From Candidula unifasciata (Eukaryota; Mollusca; Gastropoda; Stylommatophora; Geomitridae), in assembly GCA_905116865.2 (NCBI GenBank), contig CAJHNH020001105.1:71292-135291 (forward strand): DNA of 64,000 bases, written 5' to 3'. The position numbers were made by a program, and so were the translations under genes. This document shows, one piece after another, positions 1 to 11,554 of this stretch (its first letter is position 1; each line of letters begins with the position of its first letter). The notes beneath the pieces are model-generated. The model saw only the letters and a program-made list of their open reading frames with translations, made no database searches and was not told the DNA's origin.

Positions 1-838
1 CTCAGTCCCAAAAGCAGTCATCGTGTTACTACAACACAGTTCAGTCTTTCTTGCTTTATCCTGAGCGCTGGTTTCGCCGTGCGATCACAGAACGGACTTG
101 ACCAGTCACGGCCCTGACCTTTGTGTCAACCCTGGGGTGTCACGTCAACACCCCCACCTTACGGTGTGGTACACTGACTGTACTTGATAGGGTTGTGACA
201 AAATTATCTTATTGACAAAATATACTGTTTAAAAAATAAAAAACGCATAGTTATCTGATGGCGCACTTCAATTAGTTTGTATATCAATATCATACTCTGG
301 TATGTGAAAAGCATAGTCAAATGTTGTTTACCGTGTTCAGTGGAAATGTGGGCATGAATTGCATGGGTTTTTGAAATTGTTAGTAGTATAATTTGTTGAG
401 ATCATCATAAATCCTCAAGGCTTAGAGAAGTAAATGGTCTCAAAGAAGGAAAACTGAGCTGCCACGGGGTGGGAGGCCCATGTTTTGGTGGAGGCTCCTG
501 ATTTTTCTTCAGTATCTCAGTAGTGGTTTGGTAGAAGGCTTAGTTTATTGGATGGCTGGTGATTTGGTGGAAGGCTCATGTTTTTTTTCCAATAGTTCAT
601 TAGTGTTAGGCTCCTGTTTTGGTGGAAGGCTCAGTGGTTTAGTTGGCTCATGGTTGTGTGTTGGCTTAGATTTTTTGGATGGCTTGTTTATTTTATGGTG
701 TATATAATGTGGTCTTAGATAAAGTAAATTGAAAATTTTAATGGTAAAGATATTGTATATATGGTTGGGATAGATAAGATATTCATCAAATATTATTATA
801 TACTATATATAAATATGAACAAAGAAGACACAAACAAT
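1..838. other. Unassigned left-edge region
   Basis: No gene is recognised. Positions 1-180 are more GC-rich than what follows and could be the end of a truncated repeat, but no partner copy is in the window. Positions 480-680 contain loose, degenerate repeats of a phrase like TGGTGGAAGGCTCA. The open frame across them looks like a by-product of that repetition. Confidence 0.3.
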
Positions 839-1034
839 AGACTGCACAGTTTATTGCCTGGCATATTTCGCTGTATCTCGTCAGGTGCATACTACAGTAA
901 ACAATGATTTTAAAAATGACGCAAATAGCTGAATCATAGAAATCCATTGTGAACTGTAGCTATTGGGGCGCCACCCCCAACTGGGACGAGATACAGCGAA
1001 AATATGCCAGGCCAATAAAACTTGGTGCAAGTCT
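839..1034. mobile_element. Short TIR element (MITE-like), family T, copy 1
   Basis: The two ends are inverted copies of each other. The left arm reads TTTATTGCCTGGCATATTTC and continues through CGCTGTATCTCGTC. The right arm, from about 985 to 1020, is its reverse complement with one or two mismatches. The core of about 100 bp carries no coding sequence. A second copy with the same ends lies at 22666-23017. Small non-coding elements with long TIRs are usually mobilised in trans by a DNA transposase. I could not fix the target duplication or the superfamily. Confidence 0.65.
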
Positions 1035-1139
1035 CTGTTTGTGGTGGTCTTCCTTTTTGGTTCAAAATTTTTCACATCGGGGAAACACTGCATTGATTAT
1101 ATATAAATAAATAAAATTGGTTAAAGTAAAAATCTTGAG

Positions 1140-1475
1140 ATCATGCATTTTTTCTGTGGCAACTTACGGCTATGAGTCTTGGACTCTCACAGTCACTGAG
1201 GGAAAGATTGGAGCTTTTGAATTGAAATGTTATAGAAAAATTCTTAGTTGAAGTATTTTGGCCACATCAAATGTAATGGTGGCTTGGAAAAGACAGGATG
1301 GAAGGTGCAGTTTGTGGAAGGTAAGGCAGGGGTTGACCATCGCCAAGATGGATACAAGACATTGAAGATGCACTGGCATTGAAAGCACATGGGGCTAGGG
1401 AAAAGGATACTTACAGGCTTGCTGTGAAGAAAGTGGCGTTCTGTAAAGGACTTGCTGATTGATGATATACTATAA
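1140..1475 (+). mobile_element. LINE 3' fragment (RTE/BovB-like ORF C-terminus)
   Basis: Forward translation gives a phrase like YGYESWTLT, then GAFELKCYRKIL. This matches the conserved C-terminal block that follows the reverse transcriptase in many RTE-like LINEs (LYGCESWTL, FEMKCYRRIL). A frameshifted GLTIAKMD-type segment follows. The fragment is broken by stops and ends in an A-rich run near 1470. It is a 5'-truncated dead copy. Confidence 0.6.
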
Positions 1476-1479
1476 AAAA

Positions 1480-1655
1480 AAAGGTCAAAGCAGAAGTTTT
1501 AAAAAGTTCAAACAGATTTTGTAAAAAATTTTTAAAGTTTAACAGTTTAAAAAAATCTAAAGTTTAAAAAATATATTTCACAAATTCAAAAAAACTTTTA
1601 ACAGTTCAATAATTTAAAATTTTTTTAAAAAATCTATAATTTAAAAAAGTTGAAA
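1480..1655. repeat. AT-rich low-complexity tract
   Basis: A run of variants on AAAAAGTTTAAA with no coding potential. A similar tract (1900-2005) separates the two SINE-like copies that follow. Confidence 0.6.
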
Positions 1656-1659
1656 AGGT

Positions 1660-1875
1660 AAGTGGGCAGTTGTACCCCACCAGGACATTACACAAGTGAT
1701 AAAGATCGATGACACAAAGTGCCACCCTATGGATGAGGATCACCAGTGGAGAGGTCCCAGAAACCCCTTTCAGCCATTATGCCCACATTTGTGGCCCAGC
1801 TATATTCAGGGCTCCTGGCAAAAGCCAGGATGGGGCTTCCAATAAACAAAAATTGCATCCCATGTGGGGAAGACT
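1660..1875 (-). repeat. SINE-like repeat family A, copy 1
   Basis: About 200 bp. It matches copies at 2020-2240 (same orientation) and at 20090-20320 and 43930-44150 (opposite orientation). Shared landmarks are GAGAGGTCCCAGAAACC, CTGGCAAAAGCCAGG and a region reading CCCACCAGGACA. It has no open frame. Orientation is set by the copy at 43930, which ends in an ATTC-repeat tail. Confidence 0.7.
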
Positions 1876-2019
1876 TCAACATTAAAAGTCCCAAAAAATT
1901 GTTACAGTTTACAATTTCGTTTAAAAAAAAATCTTCAATGAAAGATTTTAAAAGTTTAAAATCTTCACAGATCTTAAGAAGGTTGAAAAGGTAAAAAAAT
2001 TTAAGGCTGTCATAAAGGA

Positions 2020-2240
2020 CTGAGAGACTGACGACGGACTGACTTTCTGCCCCACCAGGACAGCACACAAACGACAAACACCCGATGCCACAATGTGCCA
2101 CCATGTGGGTGAAGATCACTGTGGAGAGGTCCCAGAAACCGCGTTCAGACAATTGGCCATATTTATGGCCTGCCTATATTGCGGCCCCTGGCAAAAGCCA
2201 GGGTGGAGCTTCGAATAACAAAAAAATGTCATCCTAAAAA
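2020..2240 (-). repeat. SINE-like repeat family A, copy 2
   Basis: Tandem neighbour of copy 1, separated by an AT-rich spacer. It is better preserved: it carries ACACCCGATGCCACAATGTG, GAGAGGTCCCAGAAACCGCG and the hairpin-like terminus TCCTAAAAAGGA. The GACTGA-rich stretch on its low-coordinate side is the degenerate tail. Confidence 0.75.
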
Positions 2241-2659
2241 GGACGAAAATGGATTGATTACTTTGAGAGAAAATGTGATTGTCAGATATAGATAGCAACT
2301 AAGCAGGGCTTTGAGGGAAGAACCATAAACTGATGGCAAGTGTAAAAAATAGCATAACATTATGTCCCTTAGTTTACATGAGACTTAGGCAAGAATGAGA
2401 CAAGTTACAGTTCCTTCTTCACTAAACATGCGTTTCAATTCTTCAGTTTTTTTAACACTGAAAATCTGCACAAGTCTTCCACCAATCTTACCAACTCGTT
2501 CACTGAGGTTCTTTGTTAAGTCGTCCACTAGTCCTGGCTAAATTAACACCGCGGATGTCCTTCTCAAGTACTTCCTGGGTCTTGACAATTTGTAAAGCCA
2601 CTTGATTCAACTAATCGAATAAGTATCTCTTCCTGCATCTGTTTAGCTGGCTATTGACC

Positions 2660-3130
2660 TAACTGGCTGTTTCGACCCATACCATCATCCCACTATCCAT
2701 CTGATGGTCACCCTAACTAAGAGCCTGGCTGTGTCATAAGTGACTTTAACTTACTGTACATTTGCAGGTCTTGGCAACTTTTCTTCATGGAGACCATCTT
2801 ACTATCCATCTGACGGTCATCGTAATCCGGGTCTGGCTGTGTCATAAGTGACTTTGACTTACCGTACATTTACAGGTCTTGGAAACTTTTCTTCACGGAG
2901 ACCATCTTACTTTTCATCTGACGGTCATCGTAATCCGGGTCTGGCTGTGTCATAAGTGACTTTGATTTACCGTACATTTACAGGTCTTTGCAACTTTTCT
3001 TCATGGAGACCATCTTACTTTTCATCTGACGGTCATCGTAATCCGGGTCTGGCTGTGTCATAAGGGACTTTGACTTACCGTACATTTACAGGTCTTGGCA
3101 ACTTTTCTTCACGAAGACCATCTTACTTAA
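2660..3130. repeat. 108-bp tandem repeat, about four copies
   Basis: The phrase CTGGCTGTGTCATAAG recurs at about 2725, 2833, 2941 and 3049, an exact spacing of 108 bp. Units also share CGTACATTTACAGGTCTT and GACGGTCATCGTAATCCGGG. The first unit is the most divergent. Confidence 0.9.
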
Positions 3131-3329
3131 AAATTGACGATTTTCAAAGGCAGTCTGCCTGGCTGACCAACCAGTAGTCCCTTCAACCAGATGTCCGGCC
3201 GTCTGTCTGCCGACAAACCCAGCATTGTCATGTCTCTTCTAGGACGTGGAGTCCCAGATCCTGATCTGCTATAGGTTTCTGAATTTGGACAGGAGAAAGA
3301 AATCTTTGTAACACAGCCCCTGCAGAGAC

Positions 3330-5470
3330 AATGCCTAAGCCCTTCCAGAGACAATTCATCAGTCCCAGCAGAGACAATACTTTAACCCCAGTAGAGACAA
3401 TACATCAGTCCCAGCAGAGACAATATATCAGTCGCAGCAGAGACAATACTTCAGTCCCAGCAGAGACAATACATCAGCCCCTACAGAGACAATACATCAG
3501 TCCCAGCAGAGACAATACATCAGTCCAAGCAGAGACAATACATCAGCCCTAGCAGAGACAATACATCAGTCCCAGCAGAGACAATACATCAGTCCCAGCA
3601 GAGACAATACATCAGTCCCAGCAGAGACAATACATCAGCACCTGCAGAGACAATACATCAGTCCCAGCAGAGACAATACATCAGTCCCAGCAGAGACAAT
3701 ACATCAGTCCCAGCAGAGACAATACATCAGTCCCAGCAGAGACAATACTTCAGTCCCAGCAGAGACAATACATCAGCCCCAGCAGAGACAATACATCAGT
3801 CCCAGCAGAGACAATACATCAGTCCCAGCAGAGACAATACATCAGATCTAGCAGAGACAATACATCAGTCCCAGCAGAGACAATACATCAGTCCCAGCAG
3901 AGACAATACATCAGCCCCTGCAGAGACAATACATCAGTCCCAGCAGAGACAATACTTCAGCCCCAGCAGAGACAATACATCAGTCCCAGCAGAGACAATA
4001 CATCAGCCCTAGAAGAGACAATACATCAGTCCAAGCAGAGACAATACATCAGTCCCAGCAGAGACAATACATCAGTCCCAGCAGAGACAATACATCAGTC
4101 CCAGCAGAGACAATACATCAGTCCCAGCAGAGACAATACATCAGCCCCTGCAGAGACAGTACCTGAGCCCTTCCAGAGACAATACTTCAGCCCCAGCAGA
4201 AACAATACTTCAGCCCCAGCAGAGACATCAGTCCAAGCAGAGACAATACATCAGTCCCAGCAGAGACAATACATCAGCCCTAGCAGAGACAATACATCAG
4301 TCCCAGGAGAGACAATACTTCAGTCCCAGCAGAGACAATACATCAGTCCCAGCAGAGACAATACATCAGTCCCTGCAGAGACAATACATCAGTCCCAGCA
4401 GAGACAATACATCAGTCCCAGTAGAGACAATACATCAGCCCCTACAGAGACAATACATCAGTCCCAGCGAAGACAAAATATCAGTCCCAGCAGAGACAAT
4501 ATATCAGTCCCAGCAGGGACAATACATCAGTCGCAGCAGAGACAATACATCAGTCCCAGCAGAGACAATACATCAGTCCCAGTAGAGACAATACATCAGC
4601 CCCTACAGAGACAATACATCAGTCCCAGCAAAGACAATATATCAGTCCCAGCAGAGACAATATATCAGTCCGAGCAGAGACAATACATCAGTCCCAGCAG
4701 AGACAATACATCAGTCCCAGCAGAGACAATACATCAACCCCTGCAGAGACAGTACCTGAGCCCTTCCAGAGACAATACTTCAGCCCCAGCTGAAACAATA
4801 CTTCAGCCCCAGCAGAGACAATACATCAGTCCCAGCAGAGACAAAACATCAGCCCCTGCAGAGACAGTACATGAGCCCTTCCAGAGACAATACTTCAGCC
4901 CCAGCAGAGACAATACATCAGTCCCAGCAGAGACAATACATCAGTCCCTGCAGAGACAATACATCAGATCTAGCAGAGACAATACATCAGTCGCAGCAGA
5001 GACAATACATCAGTCCCAGCAGAGACAATACATCAGTCCCAGCAGAGACAATACATCAGCCCTTGCAGAGACAATACATCAGTCCCAGCAGAGACAATAC
5101 TTCAGCCCCAGCAGAGACAATACATCAGTCCCAGCAGAGACAATACATCAGCCCTAGCAGAGACAATACATCAGTCCAAGCAGAGACAATACATCAGTCC
5201 CAGCAGAGACAATACATCAGTCCCAGCAGAGACAATACATCAGTCCCAGCAGAGACAATACAACAGTCGCAGCAGAGACAATACATCAGTCCCAGCAGAG
5301 ACAATACATCAGCCCCTGCAGAGACAATACATCAGTCCCAGCAGAGACAATATATCAGTCCCAGCAGAGACAATACATCAGTCCCAGCAGAGACAATACA
5401 TCAGTCCCAGCAGAGACAATACATCAATCCCAGCAGAGACAATACATCAGTTCCAGCAGAGACACTACTT
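3330..5470. repeat. 23-bp minisatellite, about 90 copies
   Basis: The unit reads CAGTCCCAGCAGAGACAATA followed by CAT. It runs almost without interruption, with recurrent variants (CCTGCAGAG, CTTCAGCCCC, GATCTAGCAG). Because 23 is not a multiple of three, three units give a 23-residue peptide period. The unit lacks forward stops in every register, so long repetitive open frames appear. These are consequences of the repeat, not evidence of a protein. Confidence 0.95.
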
Positions 5471-5968
5471 CAGATGATAAGTCTGTATACCAACCTGACC
5501 TCAACAGTCGGTGTTTGGAGTTTAAATATATCGAATGCCAAAGTCCTGAGTTATGCTTTATATCTCCCCTCTTGTATGTATAGGAGATGCCAGAATAGTA
5601 GGCATCATACAACAAATCTTTATGAAAACATTCAAAACGAATAAATACGGCCCTGATTGATACCAACCAAGAAGTTCTTTCAAGAACTTACATTAGTATA
5701 CTATCTGGGTCAGGAAATTACATAGATACAAGTGTTCGGGTGGTGAAAGTATGGATTAATGTATTGAGTTGATATAAAAAAATGCGTTCACTAAACGCAA
5801 ACTGTGACAATGAAGGGTGAGAGAAGGGCAAGCACAGAGATAAAAGTGGTGCTAATATATAAATTAAAAACCTGCAAACTACCCCTGTATTTCTACAAGC
5901 GTGGTAGAGCTGGTAACAGAGCCCTATGAAGGCCAAGTTACTTTTTCCTCCAGTGTGCACATTCTGAT
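5471..5968. other. Unassigned spacer
   Basis: Follows the minisatellite. I see no recognised coding sequence or repeat partner in the window. Confidence 0.3.
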
Positions 5969-6335
5969 TCCACGAACATGCTAAAGAATATCAAGACAGA
6001 ATATGTTTGCAGTCTGGGTGAAATAGCCTCTGATATAAATAAGCTACATTTGCATGCCAGCACACTCTAGGGATAAGAGGAAATGAAAAAGCAGACTGGC
6101 TTCTGGCATGGCAGGATCGGCAGAGCCACGGTAAGTAAAGAGAAAGTAATGGACCGGGTCGATTTCATCGATGCTCTCATTGAGACACAGGACGAGTGGA
6201 CGATTCAGGAGACGGCGGTGAATTTACCAGATTTCAAGAATTACATGTCAAAAGAGGTGTTGCCGGACATGAACACCATACAGGTAGCCAATAAGCATAG
6301 CAAACCAACACAGAACTGGTGTTCTCAGTCTACAT
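5969..6335 (+). mobile_element. I-like LINE fragment (RNase H end), 5' half of an interrupted copy
   Basis: Frameshifted translation gives an RNase H-type segment (a GIRGNEKADWL phrase, then a block resembling MDRVDFIDAL). It aligns with GHAGVDGNERADRL and MDHADIINAL in the well-preserved LINE at 62526-63995. The fragment is cut by a hAT transposon at 6336 and resumes at 8013. Several stops make it non-functional. Confidence 0.7.
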
Positions 6336-8004
6336 CAGTGTTGCCACTTTTCTTTGACAAAAAATATCCAAAATGGTGTCAAAAAATATCTAAAAAGATC
6401 TAAATCTGCATGGAAAAGATTTAGAAAAAACATCCAAATTGAAAAAGTCAAAAATTACATAGCTTTTGTTATGACTTACCCTACATAATCATGTTTTCAC
6501 CTTCACTGATGTCTGCCTCACAAGATCCACAGGATAAACTTAGCTTGGATAATGAAGTTGAAGCTTCAGATCCAAAATGACCCTGGTATGCTTTAGCTGT
6601 TCAAATTTCTTTATAAGTGGAACAGTAGGCTTATTTCTCTAGTCTCATCAGGCCGAATTTTAATGGCATGATAGCATTTAAGAGGTTAAATTTCATCCTG
6701 TTTTTTAGGTTAGATTTGATATAATTCCTAGCACTGAAAACTCTTTCTACGTCACCATTTGAGTGGGGTAGTATCATGGTAGACATGGCACTTTAAAGAG
6801 CTTACAGAATGGACTGTTTGATGAGGCATCTTTAAATTGTCTCACTTCACTCCAAAACACTTTAATCTCTGTTTTGTTTGTTCATTCAGCTAACTTTATT
6901 TTGGTTAACTAATATTCTGCTTCTGTGACACTGTTATCAGTAGCCCCTAAAAATTTCATAACTTTACAATATTTAGGTATGTCCTTTATTGGCTGAAGTT
7001 TGTTGCTCACAGAAAAAAGTGAAATATTTTTTCAAAACATCTAGATTTTCAGGAAGTCTCTGCTTCAATTGCCTCAATAATGAGATAAGGAAATCTTGAC
7101 AGCGTTTTCTTAAGTTGTTCTCTTCATTCTTTGTCAACAGTCCTTTTGTTTTTAAATTATCAGTTTTTGATTCGATTTAATATTCAAGGTGTGGCTTAGG
7201 AGCCAAATAGCTCTCTATAGTGCAAGTGAGCAAATCAGCTTTAGAAGTTGTCTTTTACCGAGTGAAATATCAAGGTGAGATCAAGTAATTTCACTTTATC
7301 AACAAGTTTAGATTCGAACAGTTTATTAACTTTTTGCACTTCCATTAGAATAGGTTATAAAAAGAGAATGAATGACAAATTTTTTTCATTACTGTACATT
7401 CCATATAGAATTTCAGCTGTGTAGCCCTTTTCACTTTGTCTTGTTATTTCAAAGTGTGTCTTGAACTTCAGCCATTGCTTCATAATTCTTTCAACAGCTG
7501 GTTAAATTGATAAAAATCTAGTTTTGTAATCTGACAGAATTTTCGGTGGTGTGGAACCATCAATCAAGGCAGTATATAATTGTAGTGAGTCATTTTCTCC
7601 CCATTAAATTATGCCCGATAGATGACGTCAGTAATAAATGTAAGGCGAATGTTTTGACTGACTGAAACAACACGATACTGCTCCAAAGTTAGTATGATTT
7701 ACGCGCGTTTTTATTAATCAGTACTGGGGCTGCCAGATATTTGTGCGTTGACCCCAGTGAGAGTTCAAAGTTCAAGTAATGGCAGTTGTCACAATGTACG
7801 TGCCAGACCAAAACAAAAATATTGTAGTAAATATTTAACACAGTAATTATTTAACTGACAATGAAAGAAAAAATCTATAAAATATCTGACCCCCATATGA
7901 AAAGAATCTAGAAAAATATTTACGATCTAAACGTCAAAAACAGTATCTAAATGCAACGAAAAAGATCTAAATTTGGATATAAAAGATCCAAAGTGGCAAC
8001 ACTG
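6336..8004 (-). mobile_element. hAT DNA transposon, decayed
   Basis: The element is bounded by perfect 15-bp terminal inverted repeats, CAGTGTTGCCACTTT at the left and its complement at the right. An 8-bp target duplication, GTCTACAT, lies at 6328-6335 and 8005-8012. Both features are diagnostic of the hAT superfamily. Reverse-strand translation shows transposase remnants: a VERIMKQWLKF-type segment with EILYGMYSNEKNL around 7360-7500, and a C-terminal dimerisation segment with VERVFSARNYIKS near 6700-6790. Frameshifts and stops are frequent, so no intact transposase remains. It splits a LINE 3' end, so it inserted after that LINE. Confidence 0.9.
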
Positions 8005-8012
8005 GTCTACAT

Positions 8013-8100
8013 ACGCTGAAGGAGATGGGATTCGATCGCTTATGGACTTGTGAAATATGCGATGAGGATGAAAGATCGATTAACTAACCAACTAACATAC
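8013..8100 (+). mobile_element. I-like LINE 3' terminus, second half of the interrupted copy
   Basis: Continues the LINE fragment across the hAT insertion. A FDRLWTCEICDEDE phrase matches the C-terminal EHLWTCPECNDDN block of the LINE at 62526-63995. It ends in a degenerate AACTAACCAACTAAC tail, the same tail type as the right-edge LINE. Confidence 0.75.
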
Positions 8101-8689
8101 ACAATTATAAGTATCAAGAGAATATATAAAACCGAACGAAAAGTATATATCAGCAAGCTTCACAATTTAACAAGCACAAACAAAATGTGAATATTGCGGC
8201 TATGGGGCCTTCATTAACCCATACATAAATAAAACAATATCACACAAATACGCACAAATTACTTAGTATCTCGAAGCGACCAGGTCGATGTCTTGTCACT
8301 CTGGTAATCTGGTAATCTTAGTTTCAGCTTCATAAGAAACGGGTCGCCCCATAATTGCTCTGCTATCCTTCCAGTCTACAAATGGAGCAAAAATACAACG
8401 GCCACCGTCTGGCAAAAGAAAAAAAATTTTTGCCACGGCCCCTAAAAAGTGGCCGTGTCTAGCGTCCATTTTGACCTGAAGCATTATTTGATGGTTAATA
8501 AACGGTCACCCCAGAAGCACTCTCGCTATTAGCTGGGGAAGGGACTTAGGACATTACATCCCCCAGCAAGCGTTGCCCCTACAACGACCTAACTGTCTTC
8601 GTTAACGACTGTTCACCTAACAGCCATGCAGTACTTTGGAACGAAGGAGACACCTTGAACTTGGGTTTCGGACTGCCGACTCCCTACAA
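8101..8689. other. Unassigned spacer
   Basis: No recognised gene or repeat partner. A short reverse-strand open frame at 8296-8484 has no family resemblance I can name. Confidence 0.3.
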
Positions 8690-10440
8690 GATGTTATGTT
8701 ATTTTCTGTTGTCACAATCGACGTCACTGCACATTGGGCATTCCCATTCGTGCTTAGTCATCCGTTGCAGCAGCCACTCCAAAGTACTTCTACTAATTGT
8801 TCCCATGAGAAGCTGGTTATAGTGTCTCCTATCTCGGCCTCGAAGACGGCAAAGACGTGCTTCGCCAAGCTTTACTCCCATGTCACGCAATCGTGTTAGT
8901 GTCAGGAATTCCTCATTATCCACTAGCCCAGTCCTTACAGTGTTGAAGATATCTGCTCTGTCCATGCTTTTTCCCGCAATCCTTAGTTCAGTGCTTACCA
9001 GTTGGTCCGCTCGCTCATTTTCCTTTACACCCGCATGACCCGGTGTATAGATCCAGGTTACGGAGGTCAAGTGCGATTTTCGAATGCTTTCTATCCATTC
9101 AGAGCGCATACTGCCTGTTGGTATCTTCTGAAGCATATTCATTGAGTCTGAGACAATTACTGCCTGTGTGGCGGTTTGCTCGGATACCCACGCTAAAGCT
9201 CTAGAGGCAGCGGCTATTTCCATGGTCATGCTTGACGTGGTTGTCTGGTAAGCGCCGCTGTCCTCCTGTATTGTTTTACCCCTTCTTTGCGCTGTGTATG
9301 CCTATGCTGACCTTGATCCGCGCTTCACGGATCCATCTGTGTAGACGATGATATCTTCTGGGTCTGAATGCTGATCTATCAGTTCTCTTGCTTCTGTGTC
9401 TACGGCCGCAGGAATTTGAACCCGGCAGTACCTTCCGAGTGTGATGACAACCTTAGAGATGCCATGCATGTCTACTGGTGTATTCGTCCATTCTTTTCCG
9501 TGACTGATCACGTCTAGGCCACATACCTGCTGGAATAAATCCTCAGCCTTTGCCATTCAAGAGCGGCCTCTTTTGAGACGCATTCCTTTTTTGTCGTGTG
9601 TAGCTTTGTGTAATGGGTGGCTAACGTCTGCCGATACCCTCATGTAAGCCTTGACCTGTGCCACTTTGTATCTGCTAGTCATCGTCGGCAAACCCAAGAC
9701 ATAAGGCATGGCGTTGGAAGAGGTGTATTTTGTGCAGCCCAGTATGAGTCTCATGCCCTCATTTTGTACTCGGTCTAGTCTTTCTAGCTTGGCTTTGCCG
9801 ACAGTTAGGAGGCCAAGACCATAGTCAATGACGCTTAACACAAGCCCTTGATAGAGAAGGAAAACTAGGCGTTGTTCAATATCAGCTGCTGCTAGCACCT
9901 TGAGTGCTGTCAGACCTTTCCTGGCATTTGTATGACAAGCATATGTCAAATGTCATGCTCAGGTATTTCATGGTGTCCGTTCTCTCGATCCCCACACCAC
10001 ATATGATTACAACTGGCGTTGGTGTACTGACGATGTGGGTATTCAGAGAGAACCATGTTAAGGAGGCTTTGGACGGGTTCACCTGAGCTCTTGATTCCTG
10101 GCACCACTCACTAAGTCTGTCTAGTTCGTGTTGTAGCGTGGTTGTAATTTCCTGCCTGTTTTTAACCTTGACAGTAAACAAGGATATCATCTGCATACGA
10201 CAGTGTTCTGCCTAGGCCTACACTTTGTGCACTCGTGACTCCTTTTGTGTACACATTGAAGAGCACAGGCGACAATGGTGATCCCTGGGGTAGACCCATT
10301 AGGACGCGTTGAGGTTCGGATGCCCTTCACCACATCGAAGCGACACTGTTCTTTCGAATAGCGCTGCATCAATCCAGTTGACTAAGTTGTTCCTATCTGC
10401 ATATCCAACAGCAGTCTGATTATCTCTGCACCGTTGGTAA
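8690..10440 (-). mobile_element. I-like LINE ORF2 relic: reverse transcriptase end plus RNase H
   Basis: Reading the reverse strand from 10440 downwards, RT motifs appear first: LPQGSPLSPVLFNVYTK near 10230-10290 and the catalytic YADD near 10190. Then come the post-RT segment (NPSKASLTWFSLN), a thumb-like region with MRLILGCTKYTSS, and an RNase H domain with YTDGSV (about 9320), SDSMNML and TPGHAGVKENERADQL (about 9020-9060). The C-terminus has a Cys-rich ECPMCSDVDCD end. The same domain order is intact at 62526-63995. Frame breaks near 10190, 9950, 9557 and 9230-9300 show the copy is dead. RNase H after RT fits the I superfamily of LINEs (I, Nimb or similar); I cannot choose the clade. Confidence 0.85.
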
Positions 10441-10585
10441 CCAAGGGAGCCACACTGCAAGAGAAGCTGTGGGGGACCGGTGGCGACCTTAAACGCACAA
10501 TCCTATTTGTGACTCAGACGGGACTCAATGTTTAGCATGACTGATGTCGAACGCAGAAGAAGGAGAAGAAGAAGGTTATAGGCAC
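10441..10585 (+). mobile_element. LINE 3' end fragment with GAA-repeat tail
   Basis: Forward strand. It matches the 3' end of the LINE at 41269-43230: both contain a GTGGGGGACCGGTGG or GGGGGACCAGTGG phrase, then TTTAGCATGACTGATGTCG and AACGCAGAAGAAG. It is a severely 5'-truncated copy ending in a GAAGAAGAAG tail. Confidence 0.7.
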
Positions 10586-11061
10586 ATGATGATGATGGAC
10601 TGCTGTATGTTTTAAAAATGTATAACCAAAGAAAACGAAACAAAACGTTATTTCATGGAGGTTTGGAGATTTCGGCTTCAACTTCTCCCCCACAGGACAT
10701 CTGGAGTTTAGATTTTAGTGGTCACCGATGCAGAGATCTTTCTCATCTCTGGATTATCATAGTTTTGGTAATTATATTTCTCTTGGTACTCATGCAATTT
10801 TATTCTTATAACACTGACACAAACATTGTACTGAGCAATTTTCTTAGGCGCCTCAGTTTTACTACAGAGTTATATCAACATATAATGATGCATATAAATG
10901 AATTAACTCCACTAGAATACAAAACAGAAATTCGACACATTCAAAATCACTTTAAGCAGGCTGCACTGTATTTGTCTAGCTGCAAACAAGATAATACAGT
11001 GTCGGCCCAACTCTTTGAGTCCTAGGGAGTTTAGCAACAGGGGACCAAGGTGTGGTAATGC
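10586..11061. other. Unassigned, with weak similarity to family T interior
   Basis: A forward open frame (10618-11025, 135 codons) has no recognisable domain; one hydrophobic stretch encoded near 10740-10800 could be a membrane segment. Positions about 10855-10925 resemble the interior of TIR family T near 22725 (CTACAGAGTTAYATCAACAT), so at least part is repeat-derived. Confidence 0.3.
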
Positions 11062-11554
11062 AGTTTTGGGCTATCTTCCAAATAACGGTCCCAAATTATC
11101 TACACAGAAAATATAGACTAACATGGCTTCAGTCACGTGTCAGTTGCGCAGTTCCGTCGTCTTGAAATGCGAGCTTCCGGCGACTTCTGCCGCCACAGAA
11201 TTGGGAACTTTCGGCAACCTCCACCACCGCCGAGAGTACTCCCCACTGCACGTGAGCGGCGTAGATTGGGGCTAAACAAGATGGCTGGGACTCACTAGCA
11301 GCAGCTACCGCATTTCCTGCAGCTGCCTTCCTTTTATTTGCTCGTGAGTCCTAGTCATCTAGTTTAATCCCAATCCACGCCGCGTGAGCGGAAGTGGAGT
11401 ACTCTCGGCGGTGGCGGAAGGCAGCGGAAGTTAGCAATTCGGCGGCGCGGGTAAGTCCCTGGAAGTATGCAACTGACACGTGACTGAGGCCCTGTTAGGG
11501 TATATTTTCTGCGTAGATAATTTGGGACCGTTATTTGGAAGATAGCCCAGTTCT
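11062..11554. mobile_element. Fold-back/MITE family M, copy 1
   Basis: The body is 11068-11548. Left end GGGCTATCTTCCAAATAACG; the right end is its inverse, and the inverted arms extend about 90 bp (through CTCAGTCACGTGTCAGTTGC). It is flanked by AGTTTT at 11062-11067 and AGTTCT at 11549-11554, a 6-bp duplication. There is no coding sequence. Confidence 0.85.

Noticed and set aside
4871..5644. 257-codon open frame rich in RDNTS and AETIHQS repeats
   Set aside because: It is the translation of a 23-bp minisatellite that is open in every forward register, with no unique domain. The non-repetitive end has no recognisable family.
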